64,000 nucleotides of DNA from Halobaculum gomorrense (lineage in GTDB: Archaea > Halobacteriota > Halobacteria > Halobacteriales > Haloferacaceae). Positions 51,822 to 60,858 of the stretch are shown here, piece by piece. The stretch covers positions 207,780-271,779 of the forward strand of contig NZ_FQWV01000001.1 of NCBI RefSeq assembly GCF_900129775.1, written 5' to 3'. Position 1 is the stretch's first letter; every line of letters begins with the position of its first letter. Made by a program: the position numbers and the translations under genes. The notes beneath the pieces are model-generated. The model was given only the letters and a program-made list of their open reading frames with translations. It was not told the DNA's origin and did not search any database.

Positions 51822-52262
51822 ATGAGTAACATGACTCCCTTCGACGACATGAACCGGATGTTCGACCGTATGTCCCGCAACTTCGGACGGATGGACTGGG
51901 GCGACCTCGACGGCATGCGACGCTCGGGCATCGACGTCGACGTGGCCGAGTACGACGACGAGATCGCGGTGATGGCCGACCTCCCCGGTTTCGACAAGGG
52001 GGACATCGACCTGACCGTCCGCGACGGCGTCCTCTCGATCTGCGCCGAGCGCGAGATCAGCAGCGACGCCGGCGACGAGGCGGGCGCGTACCTGCGCCGC
52101 GAGCGCCGCGCCGAGTCCATGTCCCGCACGATCACGCTGCCCGCCGAGGTCAGCGAGGACGACGCGAGCGCGACCTACGCGAACGGCGTGCTCACCGTCA
52201 CGCTCCCGAAGGTCCACGCCGACGACGAGGCCGACGAGGCCCACCGTATTGACGTGAACTGA
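51822..52262 (+). CDS. hsp20: Hsp20/alpha-crystallin small heat-shock protein
   Basis: 146 residues. A Met/Asp-rich N-terminal arm (MNRMFDRMSRNFGRMDWGDL) leads to the alpha-crystallin domain from about 38 to 135: VDVAEYDDEIAVMADLPGF, then LSICAERE, then the A-x-x-x-G-V-L motif ATYANGVLTVTLPK. It binds unfolding proteins without ATP. The I-x-I C-terminal anchor is not clear (HRIDVN), so oligomer size may differ from the norm. Confidence 0.93.
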   Translation: MSNMTPFDDMNRMFDRMSRNFGRMDWGDLDGMRRSGIDVDVAEYDDEIAVMADLPGFDKGDIDLTVRDGVLSICAEREISSDAGDEAGAYLRRERRAESMSRTITLPAEVSEDDASATYANGVLTVTLPKVHADDEADEAHRIDVN

Positions 52263-52325
52263 TCCGAGGGTGGACGTGACTCCCGGTTTCCGCTGATATC
52301 TTCGCCCGTCTTCGGTCCCCGTTAG

Positions 52326-52805
52326 TTACCGCTCTCTCGTCACCTCCCGATCGATCCGATCGGCTGCGTCCTCGGCCGACTCCCGCCAGCCCTCGGGCAG
52401 ATCCCCGCCGCGTTTCGGCGGGTCGATCCCGAGCGTGACCGCCGTGAACGTCGCCGCCGGCACCGTCTCGGCGACCCGCCCGCCGACGAAGACGGCGTTG
52501 CGTCGCTTCGTGCTCACTCCCCCCGCCGCGAGGTCGTAGTAGCGACTGAACAGTTGGACGACGTGGACGGAGTCGAACGACGACGCCAGGTCCGTCTCCA
52601 CGAACTCCCGGAACAGCTTCACGGTGTTGTTCGCGGGATCGGCCCGACGCCACTCCAGTTCGACGAGCACGAGCGCGTCGCCTACGCCCGCCACGTCGAC
52701 CGGGGTGTCGCCGACGACGTGCTCCTCGTGCCACTCGTACCTGGGAAGAACACACGCGAGGCGTTCACGCAGGTGGCGTTGGACCCGTTTCGCCGCCTTG
52801 CCCAT
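52326..52805 (-). CDS. Hypothetical protein, possible nuclease-like fold
   Basis: 159 residues from ATG 52805 (MGKAAKRVQRHLRERL), basic at the start and acidic later. The stretch VDVAGVGDALVLVELEWRRADPANNTVKLFREF has the D...E-x-E pattern of a PD-(D/E)XK-like core, but the lysine position holds a Trp/Arg pair. A late strand pair (NAVFVGGRV, TFTAVTLGI) follows. I do not recognise the family. It is convergent with hsp20 (63-bp gap) and divergent from the 52936 gene. Confidence 0.75.
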   Translation of the reverse strand: MGKAAKRVQRHLRERLACVLPRYEWHEEHVVGDTPVDVAGVGDALVLVELEWRRADPANNTVKLFREFVETDLASSFDSVHVVQLFSRYYDLAAGGVSTKRRNAVFVGGRVAETVPAATFTAVTLGIDPPKRGGDLPEGWRESAEDAADRIDREVTRER

Positions 52806-52935
52806 GGTTCGCCCGCTCTAGGCACGAGCTTGAGTCCGACGATCCGACCGCGACGCGAGTCACTCCGAGTCGATCGTCAACCCCTCACCCACCACAGTCG
52901 ATGCGTCCTTTGTCCAGCGGCTCGTCCGATCGCCC

Positions 52936-53427
52936 GTGTCCGATCCCACGCCGTCGACCGAGCAGACCCCCGGAACCCCTCGCGACCGCGCCGTCACCGC
53001 GGCCGCATGGGGGCTCGCAGCGGCGCACCTCGGCGTGTCGCTGTCCGGCGTCCTCGCGTTCGTCGACGCCCCGGGCTGGCTCGGCGGGATCGCGGGGCCG
53101 TTCGACGGGGCCCTGCTCGCGGCCGTCGTCGCGCTCGCGGTCCTCGCGGGTGCGTGGCGCGGCGGCGGTCCCGCGGACGCGACGACCCGCGCGCGTCGCG
53201 TCGAAGTCGCCGGCGGCCTGATCGTCCTTCCGGGCGCGTGGGTCGCCCTGCTGGCGGCGTTCGCCCCCCGGACGGTGTTCGTCGACCTGCCCTTCTCCCT
53301 GCTCCCGCTCGTCGGCAATCTCCTCCCGACGCTTGCGGTGTTCGTGGTCGTGTACGGCTTCGGCCCGTTCGCGGCGGCCCCCGACGCCGGACGGAACGTC
53401 GATCTCGACTGGAACGAGCGGGACTGA
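52936..53427 (+). CDS. Integral membrane protein, about four helices
   Basis: 163 residues from GTG 52936 (VSDPTPSTEQTPGTPRD). Hydrophobic helices lie at VTAAAWGLAAAHLGVSLSGV, FDGALLAAVVALAVLAGAW, VEVAGGLIVLPGAWVALLAA and LLPTLAVFVVVYGFGPF. The tail is hydrophilic (DLDWNERD). No family recognised. It is convergent with leuS (25-bp gap). Confidence 0.78.
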   Translation: MSDPTPSTEQTPGTPRDRAVTAAAWGLAAAHLGVSLSGVLAFVDAPGWLGGIAGPFDGALLAAVVALAVLAGAWRGGGPADATTRARRVEVAGGLIVLPGAWVALLAAFAPRTVFVDLPFSLLPLVGNLLPTLAVFVVVYGFGPFAAAPDAGRNVDLDWNERD

Positions 53428-53452
53428 AACGCGTGACTCACCGACGACCGGT

Positions 53453-56143
53453 TCACTCCGCGATGTCGATCGCGGGGCGCCCGGGTTCAGCCTTGCTTGC
53501 CGCGTCGTCGTTCGCCTCCTCGGCAGGCAGGACGCGCACGGGCGCTTCGAACTCGCGCTCGACGAGCCAGGCGGCCGCCTCCAGCGCCTCGCGCTCGGCG
53601 TCGGGCGACAGCGTCGGCCGCAGCGCCTCGCGCTCGGCTTGCAGGTCCTTCGCGTAGTCGGCGGCTGCGGAGCCGTGCCGCTGGATGTCGGGGTTCTGCA
53701 TCAGCTCGCCGACCAGGTTCGGCGCGTCGCTGTCGATGGCGATCGAAAGCGCCCGGTGTTTCCACTCGGGCGCGACGACCACGTCGATGCGCTCGGGCTC
53801 GTCGATGCCGGCCACGTCGACGATGGTGCGCACGTCCTCGCGGGTGTTCTCGACCAGTTGGCGGCGCTTCTCGGCCTCGTCGATGTCGACGGCAGCGGTC
53901 GGCCACTCGGCGTCGACTAGCAGGCCGGCGTCCTCGCCGGTCAGTTCCGCGTACAGCTCCTCGGTCAGGTGCGGTGCGACCGGCGCAAGCAGCTTGATCG
54001 CCGTCTCCAGCCCACGCCGGAACGTGGGCGCGTGCACCGCGTCGACGTACTCGCGGTAGCTCCGGAGCGTGCCGACCAACTGCTGGGCCTCGCGTGTCGC
54101 CAGATCGAAGCCAAGGTCGTCGAAGTTCTCCGTTGCGATGGCGACGGCGGCGTCGACCTCGCTGCGGACGTATGCGGCCGTGGCGTCGGCGGCGTCTGCC
54201 TCAGCCCCGTCCCCCGGGTCCGTCCCGACCACCGCGTCGCTGCCGGCGAACGACCGCACCGTCTCGGCCAGCCGACCCAGGAAGCGGTGGGTCGACTTGA
54301 CGCCCTCCTCGGACCAGTCGAAGGCGGTGTCGGGCCGGGCGGCCTGCATCATGAACAGGCGCGCGGTGTCGGCGCCGTAGTCGTCGACGATGCGCTGCGG
54401 GGAGACGGTGTTGCCCTTCGACTTGGACATCTTCTCGCCGTCCAGCTGGACCATGCCCTGTCCCAGGAGGTTCGTGAACGGCTCGCGGTGCTCCAGCAGG
54501 TCCATGTCCGCGATGGCCTTCGTGACGAACCGGGCGTACAGCAGGTGCATCACCGCGTGCTCTAAGCCGCCGACGTACTGGTCGACCGGCATCCAGTCGT
54601 TCGCCCGCTCGACGTCGAACGGGGCGTCCGCCAGGTCCGGCGAGACGTACCGCAGGAAGTACCACGAGGAGTCGACGAACGTGTCCATCGTGTCCGTCTC
54701 GCGGACCGCGTCGGCGCCGCACTCCGGGCAGGAGATGTGTTTCCACTCGGTCGCGGCGTCCAGCGGGTTCCCGGTCGTGTTGATGAACTCGGGCAGCTCG
54801 ACCGGCAGGTCCTCCTCGGGCACCAGCACCGGGCCGCAGTCGTCGCAGTGGATGACGGGAATCGGCGTTCCCCAGTAGCGCTGCCGGGAGATGAGCCAGT
54901 CGCGCAGGCGGTACTGCGTGTGGAACTCTGCGGAGTCGATGTCGGCGGTCAGTTCCTCGCGCGCGGCGGCGCTGGAGAGGCCGTCGTACGCGCCGCTGTT
55001 GACCAGCACGCCGTCCTCGGTGTAGGCGCCCTCGCTCACGTCCGGCGCTTCTGGGTCCTCGTCCCCCTCGAGTTCGGGCGCGACGACCGGGACGATGTCG
55101 ACGCCCATGCGCTCGGCGAACGCGTGGTCGCGCTCGTCGTGACCGGGCACGCCCATCAGCGCGCCCGTCCCCACGTCCGAGAGGACGAAGTCGGCGACGA
55201 AGACGGGGACCTCCTCGCCGGTCGCGGGGTTCGTCGCGGTCAGGCCCGTCTCGACGCCGTTGGGCTCGTCGCCGTCGGGGTCGGCGACTTCCTCGACGAA
55301 GTGCGCCACGTCGTCGTCCTCGGCGGCCAGTTCCTCGGAGATGGGATGGTCCGGGGCCAGCGCGAAGAACGTCGCACCGTGGATGGTGTCCAGGCGGGTC
55401 GTGAACGCCTCCACGGGGCCGTGGTCCTCGACGGAAAATTCGACGCGCGAGCCCTCTTGCCGCCCGATCCAGTTGCGCTGCATCTCGCGGACGCTGTCGG
55501 GCCAGCCCTCCAGGTCGTCGATGGCCGAAAGCAGTTCGTCGGCGTACTCCGTGATGCCCAGCGTCCACTGGTCCAGTTCGCGCTGTTCGACGATGGTCCC
55601 ACAGCGCCAGCAGTGTTCGTCCTCGCCTTCGACCTGCTCGTCGGCCAGTACGGTCTCACAGTCGGGACACCAGTTCACTTCCGCGGCGCGGCGCTCGACC
55701 AGGTCCTCGTCGTAGAACTGCTCGAACAGCCACTGGTTCCACTGGTAGTACTCGGGTTCGCAGGTGGTGACTTCCCGGTCCCAGTCGTAGCCGAAGCCCA
55801 TCGACTCCATCTGCCCGCGCATCGTGTCGATGCAGTCCATCGTCCAGTCGCGCGGGTTGGAGTCGCGCTCTTTGGCGGCGTTCTCGGCGGGCAGGCCGAA
55901 GGAGTCCCACCCCATCGGGTGGAGCACGTCCTCGCCCTGCATCCGCCGGTACCGGGCGTACGCGTCCGTGATGGTGTAGTTTCGGACGTGGCCCATGTGG
56001 AGCTTCCCCGACGGGTACGGGAACATCCCCAGCACGTACGTCGGATCCTCGGCGTCGTCCGGCGTTCGGTAGGCGTCGGCCTCCGCCCACGCCTCCTGCC
56101 AGCGTCGTTCGACCGCCGTGTGGTCGTAACCCTCCTCGGACAT
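53453..56143 (-). CDS. leuS: Leucyl-tRNA synthetase (bacterial type)
   Basis: 896 residues. HIGH-class motif HMGH (49-52) occurs in FPYPSGKLHMGHVRNYT and KMSKS at 571-575. The GWDSFGLPAENAA block and the position of the CP1 editing domain follow the bacterial LeuRS pattern, not the archaeal/eukaryal one. A zinc-like knuckle CPDC...CWRC is near 160-185. Haloarchaeal LeuRSs are known to be of bacterial descent with an archaeal-style tRNA-binding end; the acidic C-terminal part here would fit that. It attaches leucine to tRNA-Leu in the cytosol. The promoter is at 56172-56181. Confidence 0.97.
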   Translation of the reverse strand: MSEEGYDHTAVERRWQEAWAEADAYRTPDDAEDPTYVLGMFPYPSGKLHMGHVRNYTITDAYARYRRMQGEDVLHPMGWDSFGLPAENAAKERDSNPRDWTMDCIDTMRGQMESMGFGYDWDREVTTCEPEYYQWNQWLFEQFYDEDLVERRAAEVNWCPDCETVLADEQVEGEDEHCWRCGTIVEQRELDQWTLGITEYADELLSAIDDLEGWPDSVREMQRNWIGRQEGSRVEFSVEDHGPVEAFTTRLDTIHGATFFALAPDHPISEELAAEDDDVAHFVEEVADPDGDEPNGVETGLTATNPATGEEVPVFVADFVLSDVGTGALMGVPGHDERDHAFAERMGVDIVPVVAPELEGDEDPEAPDVSEGAYTEDGVLVNSGAYDGLSSAAAREELTADIDSAEFHTQYRLRDWLISRQRYWGTPIPVIHCDDCGPVLVPEEDLPVELPEFINTTGNPLDAATEWKHISCPECGADAVRETDTMDTFVDSSWYFLRYVSPDLADAPFDVERANDWMPVDQYVGGLEHAVMHLLYARFVTKAIADMDLLEHREPFTNLLGQGMVQLDGEKMSKSKGNTVSPQRIVDDYGADTARLFMMQAARPDTAFDWSEEGVKSTHRFLGRLAETVRSFAGSDAVVGTDPGDGAEADAADATAAYVRSEVDAAVAIATENFDDLGFDLATREAQQLVGTLRSYREYVDAVHAPTFRRGLETAIKLLAPVAPHLTEELYAELTGEDAGLLVDAEWPTAAVDIDEAEKRRQLVENTREDVRTIVDVAGIDEPERIDVVVAPEWKHRALSIAIDSDAPNLVGELMQNPDIQRHGSAAADYAKDLQAEREALRPTLSPDAEREALEAAAWLVEREFEAPVRVLPAEEANDDAASKAEPGRPAIDIAE

Positions 56144-56171
56144 TTCTTACTACGTCGTTCGACCGCTTTCA

Positions 56172-56181
56172 CCTCTATACC
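56172..56181 (-). promoter_or_regulatory. TATA-like box of leuS
   Basis: Read on the minus strand, GGTATAGAGG lies 29-38 bp before the leuS ATG (56143), the spacing of a leaderless haloarchaeal promoter. Confidence 0.5.
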
Positions 56182-56282
56182 TTTCCATCGAACACGATAC
56201 TATTTGCCAGCAGGGGACACGGAGCCAGCGAACGAGCCACGACGGCGCAACAGGTATCGTATCAGCGAGCTAACTAGAGCGC

Positions 56283-56522
56283 ATGAGCACCGAAATCGAC
56301 ACGACCGACACGGACGACGACGCTGGGCTGCTGACGACCGCCTACCGGACCGTCACTCCCGGGTATCGGTCGCACTCGGACGACGAGATGAACACCATCG
56401 GCTGGGCGATGTTCCTCGGTCTCCTCGCCATCTTGCTCTCACTGCTCCCGTTCATCGCCATCGTCTGGGGCGTGAGCAAGGTGATCGAAGCGATCACCGG
56501 GGACGGCGAGGCAGAAGAGTAG
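56283..56522 (+). CDS. Small single-helix membrane protein
   Basis: 79 residues (MSTEIDTTDTDDDAGLL). A soluble N-terminal half contains TAYRTVTPGYRSHSDDEMN, followed by one long hydrophobic helix, IGWAMFLGLLAILLSLLPFIAIVWG, and an acidic tail. I know similar short haloarchaeal proteins but no function. GTATCGTATCAG lies about 25-35 bp before the start. Divergent from leuS. Confidence 0.78.
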   Translation: MSTEIDTTDTDDDAGLLTTAYRTVTPGYRSHSDDEMNTIGWAMFLGLLAILLSLLPFIAIVWGVSKVIEAITGDGEAEE

Positions 56523-56566
56523 CGTAGTCGCGCTGGCGGCGCGGCGCAGAATTCGAGCGTGCTGGC

Positions 56567-57559
56567 TCAGTCCGCGAGACCGAGCAGGTCGAACGCGTAA
56601 CCGTTGTCGCGCTCGTTCGCGTGTTCATACACGACGTGCGCGGCGGCGACGTCCTGGATCGCTAGCCCGGTCGAGTCGAAGACGCTGATCCCGTCGTCGG
56701 CCGTCCGACCAGCTTTCTCGCCGACGACAATCTCGCCGATCTGCCCGTAGATGTCGTCTTCGCCGAGGACGCCCGCGTTGTACGGGACGTTGATCTCCCC
56801 GGAGTGGGTCGTCTGGTCGTAGTCGTCGATGACGAGCTTCGCGTCGAGCAACACCTCGTCGGCGAGTTCGTGTTTCCCCTCGGCGTCGGCACCCATCGCG
56901 TTCACGTGGGTGTGCTCGCCGAGCGCCTCGCAGGAGACGATGGGATCTTCGACCGGCGTCACCGTCGACAGCACGTCACAGGCGGCGGCCTCCTCGACGG
57001 AGCCGGCGCGCACGTCGAAGCGGTCCTCGAACGCGTCGATGAACCGGGCGACACGTTCCTCCGAGAGGTCCGAGACGACGACCCGCTCGATGTCGCGGAC
57101 GGTCGAGATCGCCTCGAGCTGGGTGTACGACTGGACGCCCGCACCGACGATGCCCAGGGAGGAGGCGTCCGCGACCGCGAGGTGGTCGGTGGCGACTGCG
57201 GCGGCCGCGCCCGTGCGTTTCATCGTCAGCTCCGTCCCGTCGAGGATGGCCAGCGGGAAGGCGTTCCTCGGGTCGGAGTAGATCATCGTCCCCATGACGG
57301 TGGGGAGGTCGAAGTCGGCCTCGTTGTCGGTGTGGACGTTGACCCACTTCACGCCCGCCGCGTCCCACTCGCCCGCGTCGAGGTAGGCGGGCATCGACCG
57401 GAAGTCGCCGTTGTACTTCGGGAGGTCGATGTAGCTCTTGGGCGGCATCTGCGCGTCGCCGCGCTGGTAGGCGGCGAACGCCTCCTCGATGGCGGGCACG
57501 AGCTCGTCCATCTCGGCGTTCTCGTGCACGTCGTCGCTGTTGAGCAGCAGCGTCTTCAT
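56567..57559 (-). CDS. Ornithine cyclodeaminase / alanine dehydrogenase family protein
   Basis: 330 residues. The family blocks are MPPKSYIDL, FRSMPAYL, GVKWVNVHTDN, LAILDGTELTMKRTGAAAAVATD, the NAD-binding LGIVGAGVQSYTQLEA, and GADAEGKHELADEVL. The lysine in VKWVN and the Asp near GADAEGK are the usual catalytic residues. Archaeal members include NAD-dependent alanine dehydrogenases as well as ornithine cyclodeaminases and lysine or tauropine-type enzymes; sequence alone does not decide. The start MKTLLLNSDDV fits the family. Confidence 0.9.
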   Translation of the reverse strand: MKTLLLNSDDVHENAEMDELVPAIEEAFAAYQRGDAQMPPKSYIDLPKYNGDFRSMPAYLDAGEWDAAGVKWVNVHTDNEADFDLPTVMGTMIYSDPRNAFPLAILDGTELTMKRTGAAAAVATDHLAVADASSLGIVGAGVQSYTQLEAISTVRDIERVVVSDLSEERVARFIDAFEDRFDVRAGSVEEAAACDVLSTVTPVEDPIVSCEALGEHTHVNAMGADAEGKHELADEVLLDAKLVIDDYDQTTHSGEINVPYNAGVLGEDDIYGQIGEIVVGEKAGRTADDGISVFDSTGLAIQDVAAAHVVYEHANERDNGYAFDLLGLAD

Positions 57560-57696
57560 GATCGCAAGAATTGCGCGGGCCGATTAGAAGGCTCCGGTAC
57601 GGCGTCGTGATCGGCGGGACACCGCGCGCGGGACGGACACGTGCGGACGGATCGGTCGGTCCGGTCTCGAACCGCGTCCACGACGAGACGGCCCAG

Positions 57697-57714
57697 GATT
57701 AACCCGGCTTAATC
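57697..57714 (+). promoter_or_regulatory. Inverted repeat upstream of the secreted-protein gene
   Basis: GATTAA-CCCGGC-TTAATC, 6-bp arms with a 6-bp spacer, 85 bp before ATG 57800, directly followed by GTGCTTATCGAG. It may be a regulator site or part of the promoter. Confidence 0.35.
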
Positions 57715-57799
57715 GTGCTTATCGAGAACTGAAGCGCTCGAATTCGGCTTTTCGGTCTGCACCCCTCTTTCCCCCGGAGGCCACACGGACGAGTGCAAC

Positions 57800-58114
57800 A
57801 TGAGCCGAACCAAACTCGCCGCGATCGCACTCGCGGCTCTGCTCGCAGTGACTGGTGTCGCCGCCGCGGCCCCGGGGAACGCCCCCGCAGACGCCGGCGC
57901 GAACGGAACGGACGCGGGCCAGGCCGGCCCGCCGAGCAACCTGCCCGGCCCCGTGCCGGACTTCGTGAGCGACATCCACGACACGATCCGGTCGTTCCTC
58001 GACGGGGGCATTGACAACCTCGGCGAGGCCGTCTCGGACATCGCGGGCGGCGAGAACGCGGAGAACGCCGATGAGGAGTCCGCCGACGCGACCAGCACCG
58101 CGACGCCCGCATAA
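57800..58114 (+). CDS. Small secreted protein with signal peptide
   Basis: 104 residues. A Sec-type signal (MSRTKLAAIALAALLAVTGVAAAAPG, cut probably after AAA) is followed by a Pro/Gly/Asn/Ala-rich low-complexity stretch, a short helix with FVSDIHDTIRSFLDGGIDNLGEAVSDIAG and an acidic tail. There is no lipobox Cys. GGAGG at about 57775 lies 22 bp before the ATG, a little far for a Shine-Dalgarno. Function unknown; expected outside the cell. Confidence 0.75.
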   Translation: MSRTKLAAIALAALLAVTGVAAAAPGNAPADAGANGTDAGQAGPPSNLPGPVPDFVSDIHDTIRSFLDGGIDNLGEAVSDIAGGENAENADEESADATSTATPA

Positions 58115-58322
58115 CGTGACGCGACCGATCCGCTGACCGACGGCCCTCACGCGGTACGACCCGTTTTCTCGCGACAGTACCACCCGCTAGCGATTGGTAC
58201 ACTACGTTCGTCGCGGCTGCCGATCATCGCCACTCGTCGGCTGTAGCGTCGAAAGAAGTCGTGCGTTCGTCGGGAGCGGTGCAGCGGTCGTGGACGCGGA
58301 GCTGTTCAGTTCTCGCCGAACT

Positions 58323-59987
58323 TCACATCGCGCCGCCCATGCCGCCCATGCCACCCATGCCGCCGCCGGGGGCGCCGCCCTCCTCGTCGTCGTTGCCGCC
58401 GGTGGACAGGTCGCCCGCGGCGATGATGTCGTCGATCTTGAGGACGAGGTTCGCGGCCTCGGTGGCGCTGGAGAGCGCCTGCTCCTTGGCGTGGGCCGTC
58501 TCGACGACGCCGGACTCGAAGGTGTCCTCGATATCGCCCGAGAACACGTTCAGGCCGGCGTGTGCGTCGCCGCTCTCGTGGGCGGAGCGCAGGTCGACCA
58601 GCGTGTCGATGGAGTCGAGCCCGGCGTTCTCGGCGAGCACGCGTGGGACGAGTTCCAGCGCGTCGGCGAACGCCTCGACGGCGAGCTGCTCGCGCCCCTC
58701 GACGGAGTCGGCGTAGTCGCGGAGGCGCGAGGCAAGCTCGACCTCGATGGCGCCGCCGCCCGCGACGATGCGGCCGTCCGAGACGGCCGTGGAGACGACG
58801 TCAAGCGCGTCCTGGACGCCGCGCTCCAGTTCGTCGACGACGTGTTCGGTCGAGCCGCGCAGCAGCAGCGAGACGCCGTGGGCGTCCGCACCGCCCTCGA
58901 CGTAGAACAGCTCGTCGGCGTCGTCACGCGACACCGAACCGTGACCGAGGTCGGCCGCGGTCGCGGAGTCGAGGTCCGAGACGATTGTGCCGCCGAGGAT
59001 GTTCTTGAGGAAGCCCAGGTCGGACTTCTTCACGCGGCGGGCCGCGAGGATGCCCTCCTTCGCGAGGTAGTGCTGGGCCATGTCGTCGACGCCTTTCTGA
59101 CAGAAGACGACATTCGCGCCCGTCTCCTTGATCTGCTGGACCTTCTGTTTGAGCTGGTTTTCCTCCTGGTCGAGGAACTGCTGAAGCTGGTCGGGCGAGT
59201 CGATGGACACCTGCGTGTCCACGTCGGCCTCCTCAACCTCGATGGGGTCGTTGAGCAGGAGGACGTTCGCGTCTTCGACCGCCGAGGGCATGTCGTCGTG
59301 GAGCGGGTCCTTGTCGACGACGGCACCCTGCAGGAGCTCGGACTCGCCGGCCGACCGGCCGGTCTGCGTCTCCATCGCGACGTTCTCCAGGTCGACGACG
59401 TAGGAGCCGTCGTCCGCCTCGACGGTGACCTGCTTGACCGCGCGGTAGATGAGGTCCGCGAGGACTTCCTTCTCCAGCTCCGCTCCCTTACCGGTCATGG
59501 AGGTCTCGGCGACCTTCCTGATCAGCTCCTCGTCGTCCGGGTCGACCGCGGTGGCGACCTCGTCGACCTCGGCGCGAGCCTGCTCGCTGGCGAGGTGGAA
59601 GCCCTTGATGATCGCCGTCGGGTGGATCTCCTGTTCGAGGAGGTCTTCGGCGTTCTTGAGGAGTTCACCCGCGATGGCGACGGCCGTCGTCGTCCCGTCG
59701 CCGGCCTCGTCTTCCTGGGTCTCGGCGACCTCGACGATCATCTCGGCCGTCGGGTTGTCGATGTCCATCGTCTGGAGGATGGTGACGCCGTCGTTCGTGA
59801 TGGTCACGTCGCCCATCGAGTCGACGAGCATCTTGTCCATCCCCTTGGGGCCGAGCGTGGAGCGTACCGCCTCGGCGACCGCCCGGGCGGCCGAGATGTT
59901 GTATTCTTGCGCGTCCTTGTCCTTCACCCGCTGTGAGTCCTCACCCATGATGATCATGGGCTGACCCTGCATTCGTCGTTGGCTCAT
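58323..59987 (-). CDS. ths: Thermosome subunit (group II chaperonin)
   Basis: 554 residues. The ATP-site blocks are [27 protein letters not shown] and GDGTTT (96-101), with GDVTITNDG and the later [13 protein letters not shown]. The C-terminal tail [14 protein letters not shown] is the haloarchaeal thermosome repeat. Eight- or nine-membered double rings fold proteins using ATP. Haloarchaea usually have two or three paralogues; I cannot tell which this one is. Its upstream region has a TATA-like box at 60014-60025 and a second strong one near 60170. Confidence 0.97.
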   Translation of the reverse strand: MSQRRMQGQPMIIMGEDSQRVKDKDAQEYNISAARAVAEAVRSTLGPKGMDKMLVDSMGDVTITNDGVTILQTMDIDNPTAEMIVEVAETQEDEAGDGTTTAVAIAGELLKNAEDLLEQEIHPTAIIKGFHLASEQARAEVDEVATAVDPDDEELIRKVAETSMTGKGAELEKEVLADLIYRAVKQVTVEADDGSYVVDLENVAMETQTGRSAGESELLQGAVVDKDPLHDDMPSAVEDANVLLLNDPIEVEEADVDTQVSIDSPDQLQQFLDQEENQLKQKVQQIKETGANVVFCQKGVDDMAQHYLAKEGILAARRVKKSDLGFLKNILGGTIVSDLDSATAADLGHGSVSRDDADELFYVEGGADAHGVSLLLRGSTEHVVDELERGVQDALDVVSTAVSDGRIVAGGGAIEVELASRLRDYADSVEGREQLAVEAFADALELVPRVLAENAGLDSIDTLVDLRSAHESGDAHAGLNVFSGDIEDTFESGVVETAHAKEQALSSATEAANLVLKIDDIIAAGDLSTGGNDDEEGGAPGGGMGGMGGMGGAM

Positions 59988-60013
59988 GTACGGGAGTAAA
60001 TGAGGTTGTGATT

Positions 60014-60025
60014 CTACAAAAAACC
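60014..60025 (-). promoter_or_regulatory. TATA-like box of the thermosome gene
   Basis: On the minus strand GGTTTTTTGTAG lies 27-38 bp before ATG 59987. Heat-shock-type chaperonin promoters in haloarchaea have such T-rich boxes close to the start. Confidence 0.5.
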
Positions 60026-60163
60026 TTGGGTCTCGTGTGGTTGCGGTTCACCGCTGTCGCGAGGAACGGATTCGACGGGATCGCTGTACTACGGCACTGT
60101 TACGGATGTTAACTGGTGACAATATCCCCGAGACTTCTGTCCGACTAACAGCGACACGAAGGG

Positions 60164-60176
60164 TAATTTATATAGT
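60164..60176. promoter_or_regulatory. Strong TATA-like box of uncertain direction
   Basis: AATTTATATAGTC (60164-60176) is near-symmetric. Read leftward it would start a transcript near 60140, giving the thermosome gene a second promoter with a ~150-nt leader. Read rightward it would start near 60195 and run antisense to the 60192-60611 gene. No gene start fits a leaderless message in either direction. Confidence 0.4.
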
Positions 60177-60191
60177 CTCGGTCTGGCCGCG

Positions 60192-60611
60192 CTACTCCCC
60201 GATCGGGTCCTTCGAACGGAAGCCGTCGACGGACTCCTTCCAGTGCACGCGGACGGTTCCGACGGCGAACGCGTCGTCGCTGTCCGGATCGCGTGCGATC
60301 GCCAGCGTGTTGGTGCCCTCACGCAGGTCGACGCCCGAGACGGTGTCCGTCCACAGCTGCCAGCCGTCGTTCGGGGGGATGTCGAACCCCGACAGCGGCT
60401 CGCCGTTCACCAGCACCTCGTGGCCGTACTCGCCGACGTCGAACGCCTGTATCTCCAGGTACGCCTCTCGTGGGTCGTCCGTCGAGACCTCGAACTCGTG
60501 GTCGTCGGTCCGATCGCCGGCGTCGTCGGCCCAGTCGAGCTCCAGTTGCGTCTCCTCGGGCGCGAGCTGCGCCCCGAGGTAGACGGTGGCGTACGTCGCA
60601 CGTTCGGTCAT
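60192..60611 (-). CDS. Haloarchaeal protein of unknown function, beta-sandwich-like
   Basis: 139 residues from ATG 60611 (MTERATYATVYLGAQLAPEE), strongly acidic with no signal peptide. Regular beta-strand patterns (EAYLEIQAFDVGEYGHEVLVNGE, TNTLAIARD, VGTVRVHW) resemble a carbohydrate-binding-like or C2-like sandwich. The first nine residues of the longer frame are rejected in favour of the internal ATG. Function unknown; cytosolic by default. Confidence 0.8.
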   Translation of the reverse strand: MTERATYATVYLGAQLAPEETQLELDWADDAGDRTDDHEFEVSTDDPREAYLEIQAFDVGEYGHEVLVNGEPLSGFDIPPNDGWQLWTDTVSGVDLREGTNTLAIARDPDSDDAFAVGTVRVHWKESVDGFRSKDPIGE

Positions 60612-60666
60612 CGGCCGCAGTTGGCGACCGCGCGGCAAAAAGACGGCTCTTCGCGCAGTCCCGTCG

Positions 60667-60843
60667 TCACTCCGCTTCCTGCGGCGGTGCGGACAACAGG
60701 TCGGAGTCGACCTCTTCAGGCGGATACTCCGGGAGCGCGTCGTCGTCGCCGAGCGTCTCGACTTCTCGCTCGGTGAGGTGCTGCTCCAGCTGCTCGAGCT
60801 TCTTTCGCCCCTGCCGTTCGCGTCCGCGCTTCGTGTCTGGCAT
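60667..60843 (-). CDS. Small charged haloarchaeal protein
   Basis: 58 residues from ATG 60843 (MPDTKRGRERQGRKKLEQLEQ). A basic start and a coiled-coil-like helix lead to an acidic, proline-containing tail (ALPEYPPEEVDSDLLSAPP). No family function known. An inverted repeat TTGACA-ACCG-TGTCAA (60843-60858) overlaps its start codon, and TTCATAACC about 30 bp upstream is the probable TATA box. A leaderless start is implied. Confidence 0.78.
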   Translation of the reverse strand: MPDTKRGRERQGRKKLEQLEQHLTEREVETLGDDDALPEYPPEEVDSDLLSAPPQEAE

Positions 60844-60858
60844 TGACAACCGTGTCAA
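60843..60858 (-). promoter_or_regulatory. Inverted repeat overlapping the start of the 60667 gene
   Basis: TTGACA, spacer ACCG, TGTCAA. The arm nearest the gene includes the A of ATG 60843, so a protein bound here, or a hairpin in the RNA, would mask the start. It is similar in place to the palindrome at 37451-37469. Confidence 0.35.
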
